Positions 14,461 through 21,592 of a stretch of DNA of 23,184 bases are shown here, piece after piece. Source of the DNA: a virus; the IMG/VR virus record IMGVR_UViG_3300008107_001212, positions 1 through 23,184 of that record, one strand, 5' to 3'. Each line of letters opens with the position of its first letter. The first letter of the stretch is position 1. Made by a program: the position numbers and the translations under genes. Under the pieces are notes generated by a model, which worked only from the letters and a program-made list of their open reading frames with translations, made no database searches and was not told the origin of the DNA.

Positions 14461-15047
14461 CGACCATTACCTTCCCATCCAGCCCTAAGCCGCAAACGCT
14501 GGCGTGGAAGCTGGTTCAGCCCGCGCAGAGCAATATCTCGTCGTGGACCGGCAAGCGCCAAGTCATTGCCTCTAGCCGTGGCTGGTGGGAATGCGAACTG
14601 ACCCTGCCGCCGATTGTCGGGACGAGCAATGCCAATGCGTGGCGTTCGTTCCTGGCGAAGACGCAGGGGTCGGCCAACGACTTTCAGGTGCCGGTGGATC
14701 CCACCGCGCAATCGTCAGCCTCGGCATCCCCGAAGGTCAATGGCGCTGGGCAAACCGGGCGTAGCATAGCAACGGACGGCTGGCCGATCTCGACCACGGT
14801 GTTGCAGGCTGGTCAGTACATCACCATCGCCAATCAGCTTTTGCAGCTAACGGCGGACATTACGTCCAATGGTTCCGGGCAAGCTACTATCTCGTTTGAG
14901 CCGCCGATCCGAGTTCCGACCTCGGACAATGCCGACATTGAGTTCAAGAACCCTTATTGCCTGATGTACCTGATCGAAAAACCGGCCATGTCGGTTGAGC
15001 CGGGCTATGTTTATAGCCTGAGCCTTAGCCTACGGGAATCGTTCTAA
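14457..15047 (+). CDS. Tail tip protein in gpM position
   Basis: This 196-residue protein starts at GTG 14457, overlapping the tape measure stop, with a CGGAGG site upstream. Sequence features are TLAWKLVQPAQSNISSWTGKRQVIASSRGWWECELTLPP near the start, a middle with AWRSFLAKTQGSANDFQVP, and a final YVYSLSLSLRESF. The first part (signal from a beta sandwich with S-x-W-T-G-K-x-Q) and the position immediately after the tape measure fit the lambda M or distal-tail role, a ring at the end of the tube. I assign it by order and general look, not by a defined signature. The next gene starts at the stop (TAATG). Confidence 0.7.
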   Translation: MTTITFPSSPKPQTLAWKLVQPAQSNISSWTGKRQVIASSRGWWECELTLPPIVGTSNANAWRSFLAKTQGSANDFQVPVDPTAQSSASASPKVNGAGQTGRSIATDGWPISTTVLQAGQYITIANQLLQLTADITSNGSGQATISFEPPIRVPTSDNADIEFKNPYCLMYLIEKPAMSVEPGYVYSLSLSLRESF

Positions 15048-15757
15048 TGGTAGATCCGACTACCCAGGCGGCGCTTGAAGCGCCGGTCGTCTATTGGCGC
15101 GCGCTGCTCTATGCGGACATCGACGGCGATGTTTTGCGGGCAACCACCGGCCTGTATGATAAGACGATCTCAGGTTCTGGCGATAGCGAACTGGACGGGA
15201 CCTACGAATCCTACAGCCACCAGATCATTGAGATTGGCTCTGTAAAACACAACGAAACCGGCTCGGACACCGTTGCGGTATCGATGAACGGTATTCTGGT
15301 TAATCTCGATCCCATCCTTGAGCGAGATGGTGACACGATTTACACCAGGGACACCGAGACGGTGCTGGTCCGCACCTCGGACTTCTTGAACACCATTGGC
15401 GACAAAACCCGATGGCAGGGTCGCGCTGCTCGGCTGTGGTTCTACTGCGCCGATGAGAATGAGAGCCAGGTCGGGTCGATTGTGCCGTACTATACCGGGT
15501 ATATGAATGACATTGTGGTTTCCGGCTCTGCCGAGCAGCAGCGCGTGACACTCACCATTGAGAACTATCTGGCATCGCTCTCTGGTGCGCCCAGCAAGAC
15601 TTACATGATGCAGAACATCTTTGACAGCGGCGATCTTAGCGCCAATGCTACACTGGGCGCTGCCAACGGGGTCGGCGGGGCTGGCTCCACTGGCTATGGT
15701 GGGTCCGGCGGCGGCGGTGGGAACGTGGGCGGCAACCCCGATGTGAGGCTGGTATGA
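15047..15757 (+). CDS. Tail tip protein in gpL position, glycine-rich C-terminus
   Basis: A 236-residue protein. VVYWRALLYADIDGDVLRATTGLYDKTISG and IIEIGSVKHNETGSDTVAVSMNGIL are typical of the phage tail tip proteins that follow M, and YTGYMNDIVVSGSAEQQRVTLTIENYLA closes the folded part. The final 30 residues are glycine-rich (GVGGAGSTGYGGSGGGGGN) and probably disordered. It lacks the cysteine cluster that binds a metal in lambda gpL, having a single cysteine (LWFYCADEN). It lies between the M-position gene and the K-like peptidase, and its stop overlaps the next start (ATGA at 15754). Confidence 0.72.
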   Translation: MVDPTTQAALEAPVVYWRALLYADIDGDVLRATTGLYDKTISGSGDSELDGTYESYSHQIIEIGSVKHNETGSDTVAVSMNGILVNLDPILERDGDTIYTRDTETVLVRTSDFLNTIGDKTRWQGRAARLWFYCADENESQVGSIVPYYTGYMNDIVVSGSAEQQRVTLTIENYLASLSGAPSKTYMMQNIFDSGDLSANATLGAANGVGGAGSTGYGGSGGGGGNVGGNPDVRLV

Positions 15758-16152
15758 GGTTGTCTAACTGGGAAGAGCGATTGGCAGAATATGTCGCTTA
15801 TAAACGACATGAGCCGTTTGTTTATGGTGTGAATGATTGCGCCCATTTTGTCGCTGGGGCTGTTGAGGCTATAACCGGCGAATACCCCATGCCGGAACTT
15901 CGTGGAAAGTATGACAGCGAGTTTGGTAGCCTGCGGGCGGCGATGGAGATCGGCAATGGCTCTCTTGAGGCAACCGTGGACGCCAAGTTTCCGATTATTG
16001 GCATTGGCCACGCTCAAAGGGGCGACATTGCTTTCTTTGACGGCTCTATTGGTGTAGTAATGGGGTCGTTCGCGTGGTTCGTCTCCGACGATGGATTGGA
16101 GAGGGTGCCGCGCTCGATGTGGGACAAGGCATGGAGCGTCGGGCGTGGGTAA
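15754..16152 (+). CDS. NlpC/P60-like tail peptidase (DUF6950-like, gpK position)
   Basis: This 132-residue protein begins with W6 and L10 and has FVYGVNDCAHFVAGAVEAITG, in which Cys29 is the candidate nucleophile. LRGKYDSEFGSLRAAM follows, then GHAQRGDIAFFDG (His86), GVVMGSFAWFVSDDGLERVP and WDKAWSVGRG. This string of motifs is typical of the small NlpC/P60-like proteins (DUF6950) in tail tip clusters. They are thought to help the tail penetrate peptidoglycan, by cleaving cross-links or by processing tail parts. The genomic order L-K-J matches lambda. Whether the protein is catalytically active cannot be told; the full catalytic triad is not obvious. Confidence 0.8.
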   Translation: MRLSNWEERLAEYVAYKRHEPFVYGVNDCAHFVAGAVEAITGEYPMPELRGKYDSEFGSLRAAMEIGNGSLEATVDAKFPIIGIGHAQRGDIAFFDGSIGVVMGSFAWFVSDDGLERVPRSMWDKAWSVGRG

Positions 16153-18664
16153 GGTTCTGAAAATTATTGCGGGCATTGCCCTGATTGCATTGGCTGGTCC
16201 TATTGGCGTCGGCGCTGCGTTTGCAGGCATTGGCGCGGCTGGGACTATCTCAACACTTCTGATTGCAGTTGGGGCCACACTTGCGCTGACAGGCGCAATG
16301 TCCTTTATGATGCCATCAATTCCCAAGTCTCAACTTTCCCGCCTCAATGTCACGCTGGAAACAACTACGCCGCGCAAGGCCGTGTTCGGCACCACGGCGA
16401 TGAATTTGGACCTTCGCTATCATGAGGCGAGCGGCACCAATCAGGAATACATCGACTACATCATCGCGGTGGCCGCTCACAAAGTGAAGTCCATTGATGA
16501 GATCTGGTTTGAAGAAAAGCAGGCCTGGACGGCTGGCGGTGGTGTAACTGGCACCTACTCCGGCTATTTGACTGTGGCAGTCCGCACTGAGGGCACGGCT
16601 GGCAACACCATTGCGATCAATGGTGGCTCGAAGTGGGGATCATCCACTCGCCTAACCGGCTGTGCTTATGTCCACATTCGCATCAAGCGCACTGGGGCAA
16701 CTTCAAAGACCGAAAGCCCGCTGGTCAATGGCATGCCTAGCCGCGTCACGATCATTGGTGACGGCGCGATGCTCTATGACCCGCGCCTTGATAGCACTGT
16801 CCCAGGCGGCTCTGGCGCGCATCGGGCAGACGATCAGGACACTTGGGGCAGTTATACGGCTGCTGACGATACCGATAACCCGGCGCTGCAACTGCTGTGG
16901 TGGCTGCTGGGCTGGAAGATCAATGACCGCCTATCGGTTGGCTGTGGTGTGCCGCCTGAGCGGATTGATCTGGAATCCTTCATCACTGCGGCCAACATCT
17001 GCGATGAGACTGTGATCCTTGCCACTGGCGGGACGCAGAAGCGTTACCGGACCTCTGGCACGGCCTCCGATGCCGACGACCGCATGGGCATTATTAATAC
17101 CTTCCTTGCCTGCATGAACGGGACGCTGCGGGACAGCAACGGCAAGCTCAGCCTTGAGGTCATCAAGAACGATCTGGCCGATTATGTGCTTGATTTCGAC
17201 GACAACGACGTTCTGGGTGATTTTGAATGGAACCAGACACGCGGCCTGACAGACACCTATAACAAGGCGCGCGGGCAGTTTGTGGATCCGTCCACCAACA
17301 GCCTTTATCAGCTTGTCGATTATCCCGAAGTCGGCTTTGCCAGCCCGGATGGCATCGAGCGTGTCATGACGCTGGATCTGCCCTACGTCGAGGATGGTCG
17401 CCGGGCGCAGCGTATCGCCAAGCAGGCATTGCAGCGCAATCAGTATCGCGGCCTGTTCTCGGCGGTGTTTACGGCCAAGGCACAGGGCTGCGTGGTCGGC
17501 GATGTGGTTCGCCTGACCTTCCCGGCACTGGGCTGGTCGAACAAGCTGTTCCGGGTCGTGAGTCAAGAGGTCCGCTTCGACGGCCAGGTGCCGCTGTCGC
17601 TGATCGAGGAAAGCCCTGAGATCTACAAGTGGGATGCCGAAGATAGCGCCCCTGTGACGCCGACGGCTCCGACCATCTATAATCCGCTAAACAACCCGTT
17701 CATTCTGGGCCAGGTCGAGGCGCTCGATGCGGCTGAAGCGGCGGCTATCCTTGCGGGCGATGCGCAGGCCACGGCTGACGGCAAGGTGCAATCGTTCTAT
17801 CAGGCGTCCGCCCCGACCGCTGAAGGCGTCGGCGACCTCTGGTTCGACACCGACGACGGCAACAAGCAATACCGCTGGTCGGGCACGGTTTGGGAACTGG
17901 TGCAGGATCAGGAGATCGGCGAGGCACTTACTGCTGCGGCTGGGGCGCAGGCTACTGCGGACGGCAAGGTTACGACCTTCATCTCCGAGACCTCGCCCAC
18001 CGCCGAGGGCGAAGGCGATCTGTGGTTCAAGGCATCGACCGGCGAACTGCGCCGCTGGAACGGGGCAAGCTGGAGCAGCGCGCTGGTTGACCTGACAAGC
18101 GCAGCCGTTCCGCGTCATGAGCCGTCCGATGTCACCACGACGTTTACGGCCAACTATCAGGGTACCCTTGACGGTGGCCAGTTGCCGCGCATTGTCCAGT
18201 TCAAGCGGTTCCGTGGCAGCACCGATGTGTCCGGCTCGGCCACTTGGAGCATTGTCAGCCAGACCGGCATCACTGGCGGCACTGTGACCGTCTCGGATGG
18301 CTATGTGACCATCCCGACGGGATCCACAGTTGCGCCGACCGCCGAGATTAGCGTCAAGTCGGTCCATGAGACCTTTGAGATCATCAGTAAGGTCAATGTG
18401 ATCCGCCAGGATGCTGCTCCGCCAAATACTGGTGGTGGCTCCGGCTCCGGCACGACCGTGAACGACAGCACGTTCAATGGCGTGTCTGGTACGACCCTGA
18501 CGGCGACTACGGTGCCATTGGTCGCTGGAAGTACCGCACTGTCGGCGGCAGCTTCAACGACGCTGGCACCCAGGCTGATGACACTAGCCCGGTTAGCGTG
18601 GTTGACGAAGGTGGCGGCTTCTACTTCTCGTATGCTGGCTATATCAGCATTTCCGCGACTGTGA
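16145..18664 (+). CDS. Tail tip attachment protein J-like, C-terminus frameshifted
   Basis: 839 residues from GTG 16145, which overlaps the K-like stop and has GGAG at 16133-16136. A longer open frame extends upstream but lies over the K-like gene. The first 55 residues are hydrophobic and glycine-rich (KIIAGIALIALAGPIGVGAAFAG...), reminiscent of lambda gpI, which has no separate gene here. The tail-J core follows: VTIIGDGAMLYDPRLD, IERVMTLDLPYVEDGRRAQRIAKQALQ and CVVGDVVRLTFPALGWSNKLFRVVSQEV. Two copies of an AQATADGK...EGxGDLWF...RxxG..W module occupy about 540-645. The last 55 residues are out of character because the frame changes near 18480-18530; the true end is in the next entry. Confidence 0.85.
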   Translation: MGKVLKIIAGIALIALAGPIGVGAAFAGIGAAGTISTLLIAVGATLALTGAMSFMMPSIPKSQLSRLNVTLETTTPRKAVFGTTAMNLDLRYHEASGTNQEYIDYIIAVAAHKVKSIDEIWFEEKQAWTAGGGVTGTYSGYLTVAVRTEGTAGNTIAINGGSKWGSSTRLTGCAYVHIRIKRTGATSKTESPLVNGMPSRVTIIGDGAMLYDPRLDSTVPGGSGAHRADDQDTWGSYTAADDTDNPALQLLWWLLGWKINDRLSVGCGVPPERIDLESFITAANICDETVILATGGTQKRYRTSGTASDADDRMGIINTFLACMNGTLRDSNGKLSLEVIKNDLADYVLDFDDNDVLGDFEWNQTRGLTDTYNKARGQFVDPSTNSLYQLVDYPEVGFASPDGIERVMTLDLPYVEDGRRAQRIAKQALQRNQYRGLFSAVFTAKAQGCVVGDVVRLTFPALGWSNKLFRVVSQEVRFDGQVPLSLIEESPEIYKWDAEDSAPVTPTAPTIYNPLNNPFILGQVEALDAAEAAAILAGDAQATADGKVQSFYQASAPTAEGVGDLWFDTDDGNKQYRWSGTVWELVQDQEIGEALTAAAGAQATADGKVTTFISETSPTAEGEGDLWFKASTGELRRWNGASWSSALVDLTSAAVPRHEPSDVTTTFTANYQGTLDGGQLPRIVQFKRFRGSTDVSGSATWSIVSQTGITGGTVTVSDGYVTIPTGSTVAPTAEISVKSVHETFEIISKVNVIRQDAAPPNTGGGSGSGTTVNDSTFNGVSGTTLTATTVPLVAGSTALSAAASTTLAPRLMTLARLAWLTKVAASTSRMLAISAFPRL

Positions 18665-18777
18665 CCGGGCTTAGCGCCAATACGGACTACGAGGTCCAGT
18701 TGTACGCCGCGCGTGACAGCGCCAGCCCATCAAAAACGATCAACTTTGGCGGAACCGCTTCCGTCACCGGCTCTTAA
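18499..18777 (+). pseudogene. Detached C-terminal end of the J-like tail tip protein
   Basis: In the -1 frame relative to the J-like gene, the sequence reads DGDYGAIGRWKYRTVGGSFNDAG, then SPVSVVDEGGGFYFSYAGYISISATVTGLSANTDYEVQLYAARDS, and ends with TINFGGTASVTGS at TAA 18775-18777. That is a plausible final fibronectin-like or beta-sandwich domain of a J-type protein (W-K-R-GGS, then LSANTDYEVQLYAAR). In the J frame the same bases give serine/alanine/leucine-rich text that looks random. The frame change therefore lies between about 18480 and 18530. A one-base loss or a larger non-triplet deletion could explain it. No slippery heptamer is visible. The fragment has no start codon of its own. 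Confidence 0.72.
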
Positions 18778-18794
18778 GTGATATAGGAGGTGTT

Positions 18795-20105
18795 ATGGCC
18801 TACATCTACGACCTGACCGATACTTGGAATGCTGGGGGCACGACCTTCTACGGCATCAAGATGAACGTAACCAATACGGCTTCGGCCTCTGGCTCGAAGC
18901 TGCTCAGTCTCCAGGTTGGGGGATCTGAGAAGTTTGGGGTTGATAAGGATGGTAATGTTGGGGTTGGGACGGCATCGCCGGGTGCGAGGCTGGAAACATC
19001 AGTCACTTCGGCGGGAGCTACTGCTGAAGTTCTGCGTCTGAGCAATCCGGGGTCCGGTGCAAACACTCAGGCCCAACTCAATTTCTACACCACCTCTACT
19101 TCGTATGCGACCATCACTGGCGGCTACGGAGCCTCTGCCCCCCAGATGACGTTCAACCTGCCTAGCGTGACGGCAGGTAACTACGTTTGGCAGATTTCCA
19201 GTTCCGAGAAAATGCGTCTCGACGCCAGCGGCAACGTCGGGATTGGTACGGCTACGCCGAGTGCGAAGCTGAGTGTTGTAGGTACGGCTAAGATTGGTGA
19301 AGGCGCAGCTTCCAACTCCGCGAAGCTGATGGTCAATACCGTGTCTGGCGCGGCAGCGGGTATCCAGCTCTTCCAAGACGGTAACGAGAGTTGGGTTATT
19401 GAGAACCCCGCGTCCACTACTGCGCTGACCTTTGCCAACAGCGGCACCGAGCGCATGCGGATTGCCGCCAATGGCTATGTCGGGATCGGGACGAATGCGC
19501 CGGATAGCAAATTGCACGTTGCTGGAACGGGCGGCGAAGGCTTTGTAACCGTTAGCGATAATACGCAGGCGACGATCCGCCTCTCCATGTCTGGCGGTGC
19601 GCAGTCTGACTTCACCATGACAGACTTGGCTACTATTCTGCGGACCAACGCTGGGCAACCACTTCTTTTTAGCACCAACGCTACCGAACGCATGCGTATC
19701 GACACCAGCGGCAACGTCGGGATTGGGACGACTGCGCCTGCAACTAAGTTTGTCGTTAGCAATAGCGGCGCGGCGGGTATTGAGTTCTACCCCGCAACAG
19801 GCATCATCCAGACCTACAACCGCGCCACTACTGCCTACACCGACTTGGTTACGTCTGGTCTGCAACAGCGGTTTTTCAGCGGCTCGTCTCCGGCTGAGCG
19901 TATGCGCATCGACAGCAGCGGTAATGTCGGGATTGGGACGACTGCGCCCGCCTACAAGCTGGATGTGTCGGCAACTGGCAATATCTCCGGTCGCGTAAAG
20001 ACCAGCGGTGCCCTCAACGCATTCTACATGGAAGATGCGGGCACTACGGCAGGCGCGCGGCAACGTACAAGTCGGTACTGGGGCTATCGCGACGACGGCG
20101 ACTGA
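18795..20105 (+). CDS. Tail fibre protein with repeated GNVGIGT modules, C-terminus frameshifted
   Basis: 436 residues from ATG 18795 behind a strong TAGGAGG site. The N-terminal 40 residues (MAYIYDLTDTWNAGGTTFYGIKMNVTNTASASG) probably attach it to the tail. Five copies of an (E-R)MRIDxSGNVGIGTxxPxxKLxV module begin near 18927, 19203, 19446, 19683 and 19893, spaced 210-276 bases; copies 4 and 5 are nearly identical in DNA. Such modules occur in phage fibres as triple-helical shaft elements, commonly before a cleavable chaperone domain; none is seen here. The reading frame ends as ARQRTSRYWGYRDDGD, which does not look authentic. The natural ending continues in the +1 frame (next entry). Confidence 0.82.
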   Translation: MAYIYDLTDTWNAGGTTFYGIKMNVTNTASASGSKLLSLQVGGSEKFGVDKDGNVGVGTASPGARLETSVTSAGATAEVLRLSNPGSGANTQAQLNFYTTSTSYATITGGYGASAPQMTFNLPSVTAGNYVWQISSSEKMRLDASGNVGIGTATPSAKLSVVGTAKIGEGAASNSAKLMVNTVSGAAAGIQLFQDGNESWVIENPASTTALTFANSGTERMRIAANGYVGIGTNAPDSKLHVAGTGGEGFVTVSDNTQATIRLSMSGGAQSDFTMTDLATILRTNAGQPLLFSTNATERMRIDTSGNVGIGTTAPATKFVVSNSGAAGIEFYPATGIIQTYNRATTAYTDLVTSGLQQRFFSGSSPAERMRIDSSGNVGIGTTAPAYKLDVSATGNISGRVKTSGALNAFYMEDAGTTAGARQRTSRYWGYRDDGD

Positions 20106-20247
20106 TGGTTTCCTATATATCCCGACTTGTGCCGGTACGCCGACCGGCACGCCGACTGCGAAAACTGGCTTTGCGCCGATGGTCGTCGATAGCACCAACA
20201 ACAAGCTGTACGTCTACGTGGGCGGCGCTTGGCAGGCAATGAACTAA
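20053..20247 (+). pseudogene. Detached C-terminal end of the tail fibre
   Basis: This is 64 residues in the +1 frame after the fibre. They read ARGNVQVGTGAIATTATDGFLYIPTCAGTPTGTPTAKTGFAPMVVDSTNNKLYVYVGGAWQ, ending at TAA 20245-20247. This is a common last module in phage fibre proteins: a GFLYIPT strand, PTGTP repeats, then APMVVDSTNNKLYVYVGGAW. The switch is consistent with loss of two bases in the GC repeat GGCGCGCGGC (20052-20061) or gain of one. An ATG at 20008 opens this frame upstream, but the residues before 20053 are not convincing. A separately translated chaperone-like tip is possible but has no good ribosome binding site. Confidence 0.75.
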
Positions 20248-20259
20248 GGAGAACGTAAA

Positions 20260-20589
20260 ATGGCTGTCGAATACACTTGGAGCATCTCGGCTCTGGAATG
20301 CTACCCTGAGCATGAGGGCCAGCCCAACGTGGTCTTCACGGCCCACTGGCGTCTGCATGGCGCTGACGGCGAGCATGCCGGTGGCGTCTATGGCAGCCAG
20401 GGCCTGACGCTTGATCCCGAAGCGGAGTTCGTTGCGTTTGAAGACCTGACCGAAGAAACCGTGATCGGCTGGGTCAAGGATGCGATGGGCGCTGAAGCCG
20501 TCGAGGCCCATGAAGCCAACGTGGCTGCTCAGATCGACGCCCTGGTCAATCCGCCGGTTATTCGCCCCGCTCTGCCGTGGGGTGAATAA
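20260..20589 (+). CDS. Small phage protein (DUF7936-like) after the tail fibre
   Basis: A 109-residue protein with an AAGGAG site before ATG 20260. The pattern YTWSISALECYPEHEGQPNVVFTAHWRLHG, then EFVAFEDLTEETVIGWVKDAMG, and a C-terminal helix (HEANVAAQIDAL) with a proline-rich end matches a small family regularly found beside phage fibre and lysis genes (I think the DUF7936 type). The first half should be a beta sheet and the second half helical. The function is not known. It may be a fibre-assembly partner, given its place. The TAATG overlap with the next small gene supports coupled translation. Confidence 0.72.
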   Translation: MAVEYTWSISALECYPEHEGQPNVVFTAHWRLHGADGEHAGGVYGSQGLTLDPEAEFVAFEDLTEETVIGWVKDAMGAEAVEAHEANVAAQIDALVNPPVIRPALPWGE

Positions 20590-20735
20590 TGAGCGTCCAG
20601 CTTGAATTAACTGTGGAGGAAGTGAATGCTATCCTCCAGACCTTGGGACAATTGCCCACTGCTTCAGGGGCTTGGCCGCTAGTGGTCAAGATCAAGGAGC
20701 AGGCGGAAGCCCAGGTTTCCACGGAAGAGGGCTGA
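20589..20735 (+). CDS. Short phage helical protein
   Basis: This 48-residue ORF was found by reading the gap. It starts at ATG 20589 (overlapping the previous TAA) and stops at TGA 20733-20735 (overlapping the next ATG). Residues 6-20 read ELTVEEVNAILQTLG and 22-47 read LPTASGAWPLVVKIKEQAEAQVSTEE. The layout, a strand, an EVN-IL-LG helix, LP, then a helix ending in K-I-x-x-Q-A-x-x-Q, is recurrent in many unrelated tailed phages. There it is a tiny uncharacterised protein near tail fibre or DNA-metabolism genes. Its function is unknown. Confidence 0.78.
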   Translation: MSVQLELTVEEVNAILQTLGQLPTASGAWPLVVKIKEQAEAQVSTEEG

Positions 20736-20851
20736 TGAACTCCCATCATCAGTACGAAATTTCCCTACAATACGGCGGTGTCAAGTATATGCTTGACACT
20801 GCCATTGTTGTTCTTTCTACTACCATTATGGCGATAATGGTGGTATCATGA
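20735..20851 (+). CDS. Single-helix membrane micro-protein before the holin candidate
   Basis: This 38-residue ORF starts at ATG 20735 (TGATG overlap) and ends at TGA 20849-20851, which overlaps the next ATG at 20848. The N-terminus is polar (MNSHHQYEISLQYGGVKY) and residues 19-38 form one hydrophobic segment (MLDTAIVVLSTTIMAIMVVS). The exact overlaps on both sides favour a real gene despite its small size. Lying first in the lysis block, it could be an antiholin or part of the holin system, or it could be a leader whose translation opens the hairpin before the next start. It resembles no family I recognise. Confidence 0.55.
   Translation: MNSHHQYEISLQYGGVKYMLDTAIVVLSTTIMAIMVVS
20819..20844 (+). 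promoter_or_regulatory. Hairpin just before the holin-candidate start codon
   Basis: ACTACCATTAT (20819-20829) pairs with ATAATGGTGGT (20834-20844) across the tetraloop GGCG, giving an 11-bp stem with a single G-U pair. The ATG of the following gene is at 20848. The only Shine-Dalgarno-like bases (GGTGG, 20839-20843) are in the 3' arm, so the folded form would hide the ribosome binding site. Translation of the upstream micro-protein passes through the stem and would open it. Confidence 0.55.
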
Positions 20852-21063
20852 ACGACGACGAAATCTGGAAGCACATTCCCGAGGGCGTCAAGCATCTGTT
20901 CGATGCATTGTCGGTCGGAACTATGCTGGGGACGCTCTTCCAGATGCTGCCTAACATCGCCGCCCTTATCACCATCATTTGGACCACAATTCGGATCTTT
21001 GAGACTCGGACGGTTCAGGGATGGCTTGGACGGAGAAAAGCCGATGGCGAAGGGAAACTTTGA
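20848..21063 (+). CDS. Putative holin-like small membrane protein
   Basis: A 71-residue protein with an amphipathic N-terminus (MNDDEIWKHIPEGVKHLFDAL), a first hydrophobic stretch at about 21-32 (LSVGTMLGTLFQ) and a clearer transmembrane helix at about 34-50 (LPNIAALITIIWTTIRI). The C-terminal tail is charged (GRRKADGEGK). The closing IIWTTIRIFETRTVQ is a pattern I associate with small phage lysis-region membrane proteins. It sits directly before the endolysin and overlaps it by 20 bases, which is where holins are found. Only one helix is certain, so the protein could also be an antiholin or a pinholin-like protein. Its start is preceded by a hairpin. Confidence 0.6.
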   Translation: MNDDEIWKHIPEGVKHLFDALSVGTMLGTLFQMLPNIAALITIIWTTIRIFETRTVQGWLGRRKADGEGKL

Positions 21064-21592
21064 CGCCTGCCTGAAGGTTATCCTTCATCACGAAGGCGGG
21101 TATGTAAATCACCCCGCCGATCCGGGTGGTCGAACTAATCTCGGCGTTACGCAGCGGGTCTACGAGGAGTGGGTTGGCCACCCCGTGACCGAAGCCATCA
21201 TGCGCGGGCTGACTGTCAGCCACGTTCGCGCGCTCTACAAAGCCAAGTATTGGGATAAGGTCCACTGCGACTCGCTGCCCGCAGGGCTGGACCTTTGCGT
21301 GTTCGACTTCTCGGTCAATGCCGGGACCGGGCGTGGTGCCAAGTTCTTGCAGCGCCTCGTTGGCGCAGTCGATGACGGGATCATTGGCCCTCGCACCCTG
21401 TCGCTGGTCGAGCAGACCGTTCGCGGGCGCGGTGTAGACCATTGCGTCATGGCCTATCAGGATCTGCGTCGGGACTATTATCGTCAACTTCGTACCTTCA
21501 ACACCTTCGGGCGCGGCTGGTTGCGCCGGGTGGCAGAGGTTGAAGACGAGGCCATTAAAATGGTCGTCCCGGCGCAGCGCGGTGGCGCATGA
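21044..21592 (+). CDS. Endolysin, glycoside hydrolase family 108 (muramidase)
   Basis: 182 residues from ATG 21044, which has GGAG at 21032-21035; the longer upstream frame lies over the holin candidate. The N-terminal domain (about 5-90) has the GH108 signature HHEGGYVNHPADPGGRTNLGVT, with Glu17 the expected catalytic residue. After it come LYKAKYWDKVHCDSLPAGLDLCVFDFSVNAGTGRGAKFLQRLVG and a peptidoglycan-binding-like section (DDGIIGPRTLSLVEQ). The C-terminal half contains DLRRDYYRQLRTFNTFGRGWLRRVAEVE. Length and order are those of a full GH108 endolysin, which cleaves the glycan strands of the cell wall. No signal peptide is seen, so it needs the holin for release. Confidence 0.93.
   Translation: MAKGNFDACLKVILHHEGGYVNHPADPGGRTNLGVTQRVYEEWVGHPVTEAIMRGLTVSHVRALYKAKYWDKVHCDSLPAGLDLCVFDFSVNAGTGRGAKFLQRLVGAVDDGIIGPRTLSLVEQTVRGRGVDHCVMAYQDLRRDYYRQLRTFNTFGRGWLRRVAEVEDEAIKMVVPAQRGGA

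Noticed and set aside
18480-18530. Programmed frameshift in the J-like gene
   Set aside because: No X-XXY-YYZ heptamer or other slippery sequence is visible where the frames change, and J proteins are not known to use frameshifting.
18999-20204. 401-residue open frame on the - strand opposite the tail fibre
   Set aside because: It mirrors the repeats of the + strand fibre, and its low-meaning repeats correspond to reverse complements of the GNVGIGT modules.
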